Both the position numbers and the translations under genes were made by a program. Below, piece after piece: positions 61,495 through 64,000 of a DNA stretch of 64,000 nt (its first letter is position 1; every line of letters begins with the position of its first letter). This stretch comes from Guptibacillus spartinae (lineage in GTDB: Bacteria > Bacillota > Bacilli > Bacillales > Guptibacillaceae): contig NZ_JAQQWU010000001.1 in NCBI RefSeq assembly GCF_028610625.1, positions 558,001 through 622,000 of the forward strand, in the 5' to 3' direction. The notes below the pieces were generated by a model. It was not told the origin of the DNA. It saw only the letters and a program-made list of their open reading frames with translations, and did not search any database.

Positions 61495-64000
61495 ATGGCA
61501 AATCATGAACTTTATAATTCGAAAGCAACATTCGAGGCCAATGGTAAAACATATTCCTTCTATCGTCTTCAGGCGTTAGAAGAAGCAGGCATCGCTAAGG
61601 TAAGCAAGCTCCCTTACACGATCAAAATCTTGCTCGAGTCCGTTTTACGTCAGTATGACGGTAAAGTAATCAAAGAAGAGCATATCGAAAATCTCGCTAA
61701 ATGGGGAACTAGCGAGCAAAACAAAGATATTGATGTACCATTTAAACCTTCACGCGTTATTCTTCAGGACTTCACAGGTGTGCCTGCTGTTGTTGACCTT
61801 GCGTCACTTCGTAAAGCAATGGCTGACATTGGTGGCGACCCTGACAAAATCAACCCTGAAATCCCTGTCGATCTTGTGATTGATCACTCGGTTCAGGTTG
61901 ATAAATACGCATCCGAGGATGCGCTTGAATTTAATATGAACAAAGAATTTGAACGTAACCTTGAGCGCTATAAATTCCTTAAATGGGCTCAAGATGCATT
62001 TGATAACTACCGTGCTGTTCCACCAGCAACTGGAATCGTTCACCAAGTAAACTTGGAGTACGTTGCAAACGTGGTTCAAGAAAATACAGTTGATGGTGAG
62101 AATGTTGCTTATCCAGATACGTTATTTGGTACTGACTCTCATACAACCATGATTAACGGTCTTGGTGTTCTTGGATGGGGTGTTGGTGGTATTGAAGCTG
62201 AAGCTGGTATGCTAGGTCAGCCTTCTTACTTCCCAGTTCCTGAAGTAATCGGTGTGAAGCTTACTGGAGAACTTCCAAGCGGAACTACCGCAACGGATCT
62301 CGCACTTAAAGTAACTCAGCTTCTTCGCGAGAAAAAAGTAGTTGGTAAATTTGTTGAATTCTTCGGACCGGGTCTATCTGGCATGCCGCTTGCAGACCGT
62401 GCAACAATTTCCAATATGGCACCTGAGCAAGGTTCTACCTGTAGCTTCTTCCCTGTTGATGAAGAAGCGCTTGAATATATGCGCTTAACTGGTCGATCTG
62501 AAGAGCACATCAACCTTGTACGTGAATACTCAATCGCTAACGGGTTGTTCTACACGCCTGAATCTGAAGATCCTGAATTCTCAAGCGTTGTTGAACTTGA
62601 TCTTGGAACAGTAGAACCAAGTCTTGCTGGTCCTAAGCGTCCACAAGATCTGATTCTTCTTTCAGATATGAAGAAAGAGTTTAATAAAGCGGTCGTTGCC
62701 CCTCAAGGTAACCAGGGTCTAGGTATGGATAAGAAAGAATTCGATAAGGAAGCTGTTGTTAAATTTAACGATGGAAAAGAAGTAACGATGAAAACCGGTG
62801 CAGTTGCAATTGCTGCGATTACAAGCTGTACAAATACTTCAAACCCATCCGTTATGCTTGGTGCGGCACTACTTGCGAAGAAAGCAGTTGAAAAAGGACT
62901 AAAAGTTCCTGAGTACGTTAAAACAAGTCTTGCTCCAGGATCTAAAGTTGTAACTGATTACCTTGATAAGTCTGGTCTTATGCCTTACCTTAGAGACCTT
63001 GGCTTCCACCTTGTTGGTTACGGCTGTACAACGTGTATCGGTAACTCAGGTCCTCTTAAAGAAGAGATTGAAGATGCGATTGCGAAGAGCGATCTTACAG
63101 TGACTTCTGTTCTTTCAGGTAACCGTAACTTTGAAGGACGTATCCATCCACTAGTAAAAGCAAATTACCTTGCATCACCACCGCTAGTCGTTGCTTATGC
63201 TCTTGCTGGTACTGTAGATTTTGATCTTCATTCTGATTCATTCGGTAAGGATAAAGATGGAAACGACGTATTCCTAAGCGATCTTTGGCCTTCACCTGAA
63301 GAAGTGAAACAAGCTGTTGCTGAAACAGTAACGCCAGAAATGTTTAAGCGTCAGTACAAAACTGTATTTGACGAAAACAAACGCTGGAACGAACTAAGCA
63401 CAAGTGAAGGAGATCTTTATAACTGGGACGATCAGTCTACTTATATTCAGAACCCTCCATTCTTCGAAAATCTTTCGAAAGATCCAGAAGATATTCATGA
63501 GCTTAAAGATCTCAGAGCGATCGCGAAGTTTGGCGATTCTGTAACAACGGACCACATTTCACCAGCTGGTGCGATTGCGAAAGATATGCCTGCAGGTCAA
63601 TATCTACAAAACAACGGCGTTCGTCCAATTGACTTTAACTCTTACGGCTCACGTCGTGGTAACCACGAAGTGATGATGCGCGGTACGTTTGGTAACATTC
63701 GTATTCGTAACGAAGTAGCTCCAGGCACTGAAGGCGGCTGGACAACATACTGGAATACAGATGAAGTGATGCCAATTTATGATGCTGCAATGAAGTACAA
63801 AGAAGAAGGAACAGGTCTTGTTGTTCTTGCTGGTAAAGATTACGGCATGGGAAGCTCACGTGACTGGGCTGCAAAAGGAACAAACCTACTTGGAATTAAA
63901 ACGGTTATTGCAGAAAGCTATGAAAGAATTCACCGTAGTAACCTGGTTCTAATGGGTGTACTTCCTCTTCAATTTAGAGATGGTGAAAGTGCGGATACGT
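61495..64000 (+). CDS. acnA: Aconitate hydratase AcnA (CitB), 5' part
   Basis: Aconitase interconverts citrate and isocitrate in the TCA cycle and, in B. subtilis, binds RNA when its cluster is lost. The window holds 835 codons of about 900; the C-terminus lies beyond the edge. The [4Fe-4S] ligands appear in [12 protein letters not shown] and [11 protein letters not shown]. Other aconitase motifs are [13 protein letters not shown] and, near the edge, the swivel-domain start [11 protein letters not shown]. The ATG at 61495 follows TTTGGAGGAGGG. Regulation by CcpC is supported by the upstream dyad. Confidence 0.97.
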   Translation, partial: MANHELYNSKATFEANGKTYSFYRLQALEEAGIAKVSKLPYTIKILLESVLRQYDGKVIKEEHIENLAKWGTSEQNKDIDVPFKPSRVILQDFTGVPAVVDLASLRKAMADIGGDPDKINPEIPVDLVIDHSVQVDKYASEDALEFNMNKEFERNLERYKFLKWAQDAFDNYRAVPPATGIVHQVNLEYVANVVQENTVDGENVAYPDTLFGTDSHTTMINGLGVLGWGVGGIEAEAGMLGQPSYFPVPEVIGVKLTGELPSGTTATDLALKVTQLLREKKVVGKFVEFFGPGLSGMPLADRATISNMAPEQGSTCSFFPVDEEALEYMRLTGRSEEHINLVREYSIANGLFYTPESEDPEFSSVVELDLGTVEPSLAGPKRPQDLILLSDMKKEFNKAVVAPQGNQGLGMDKKEFDKEAVVKFNDGKEVTMKTGAVAIAAITSCTNTSNPSVMLGAALLAKKAVEKGLKVPEYVKTSLAPGSKVVTDYLDKSGLMPYLRDLGFHLVGYGCTTCIGNSGPLKEEIEDAIAKSDLTVTSVLSGNRNFEGRIHPLVKANYLASPPLVVAYALAGTVDFDLHSDSFGKDKDGNDVFLSDLWPSPEEVKQAVAETVTPEMFKRQYKTVFDENKRWNELSTSEGDLYNWDDQSTYIQNPPFFENLSKDPEDIHELKDLRAIAKFGDSVTTDHISPAGAIAKDMPAGQYLQNNGVRPIDFNSYGSRRGNHEVMMRGTFGNIRIRNEVAPGTEGGWTTYWNTDEVMPIYDAAMKYKEEGTGLVVLAGKDYGMGSSRDWAAKGTNLLGIKTVIAESYERIHRSNLVLMGVLPLQFRDGESADT

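Overview
The window is a contiguous chromosomal segment of an endospore-forming member of the Bacillaceae. The gene order follows the B. subtilis ymfI-to-glnA and lexA-to-yneK blocks closely. Sporulation genes (spoVS, cotE, spoVK, sirA, sspO, sspP) are spread through it, and ribosome binding sites are strong AGGAGG types. It is not B. subtilis itself: several expected neighbours are missing (pbpX, glnR, tkt) and others are inserted. The features resemble marine or alkaliphilic relatives (the Alkalihalobacillus/Pseudalkalibacillus type), but the genus is an inference.

Region 1 (1-19.1 kb) is the conserved housekeeping block: ymfI (partial), ymfJ, ymfK, rodZ, pgsA, cinA, an inserted DEAD-box helicase, recA with a LexA box, rny, ymdB, spoVS, an M19 dipeptidase, a two-subunit 2-oxoacid:ferredoxin oxidoreductase, tdh-kbl, miaB and ricA. 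Region 2 (19.3-22.8 kb) is an accessory run of five genes between ricA and cotE: a hydrolase, a methyltransferase-like protein, an ANT-like nucleotidyltransferase, a DUF6886 protein and an APH-like kinase. Region 3 (23.0-36.6 kb) resumes the core: cotE, mutS, mutL, miaA, hfq, a degenerate tyrosine recombinase, a YdjO-like zinc protein, an unknown gene, spoVK, hflX, ynbB and glnA without glnR.

Region 4 (36.8-45.1 kb) is mixed: a CoA-disulfide reductase/rhodanese fusion, an NlpC/P60 protein whose catalytic Cys is Ser, a NUDIX hydrolase, a DHFR-fold reductase, a DUF4309-GH3 fusion, an AidB-like acyl-CoA dehydrogenase and a ferritin. Region 5 (45.2-52.0 kb) is the SOS and cytochrome-maturation block: lexA divergent from yneA-yneB-ynzC across four LexA boxes, a HesB-like protein, sirA with an upstream Spo0A box, yneF, a VanY-type carboxypeptidase, ccdA, an orphan mrpB, ccdC and yneK.

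Region 6 (52.0-60.6 kb) is the most unusual part: a complete selenocysteine locus. It holds tRNA-Sec (UCA), selB, a PhnDEC-type ABC transporter, selD that is itself a selenoprotein (in-frame UGA at codon 18), a SelW-like selenoprotein with a CxxU motif (UGA at codon 13), and selA. Both UGA codons are followed by hairpins that fit bacterial SECIS geometry. The transporter sits inside the locus and is a good candidate for selenium oxyanion uptake. Two broken DUF4183 genes flank tRNA-Sec on its 3' side, and a cluster of Spo0A-box-like sites lies upstream of selB.

Region 7 (60.6-64 kb) has sspP, a small DUF2524-like gene, sspO and the start of aconitase (acnA), which runs off the window and has a CcpC-type operator.
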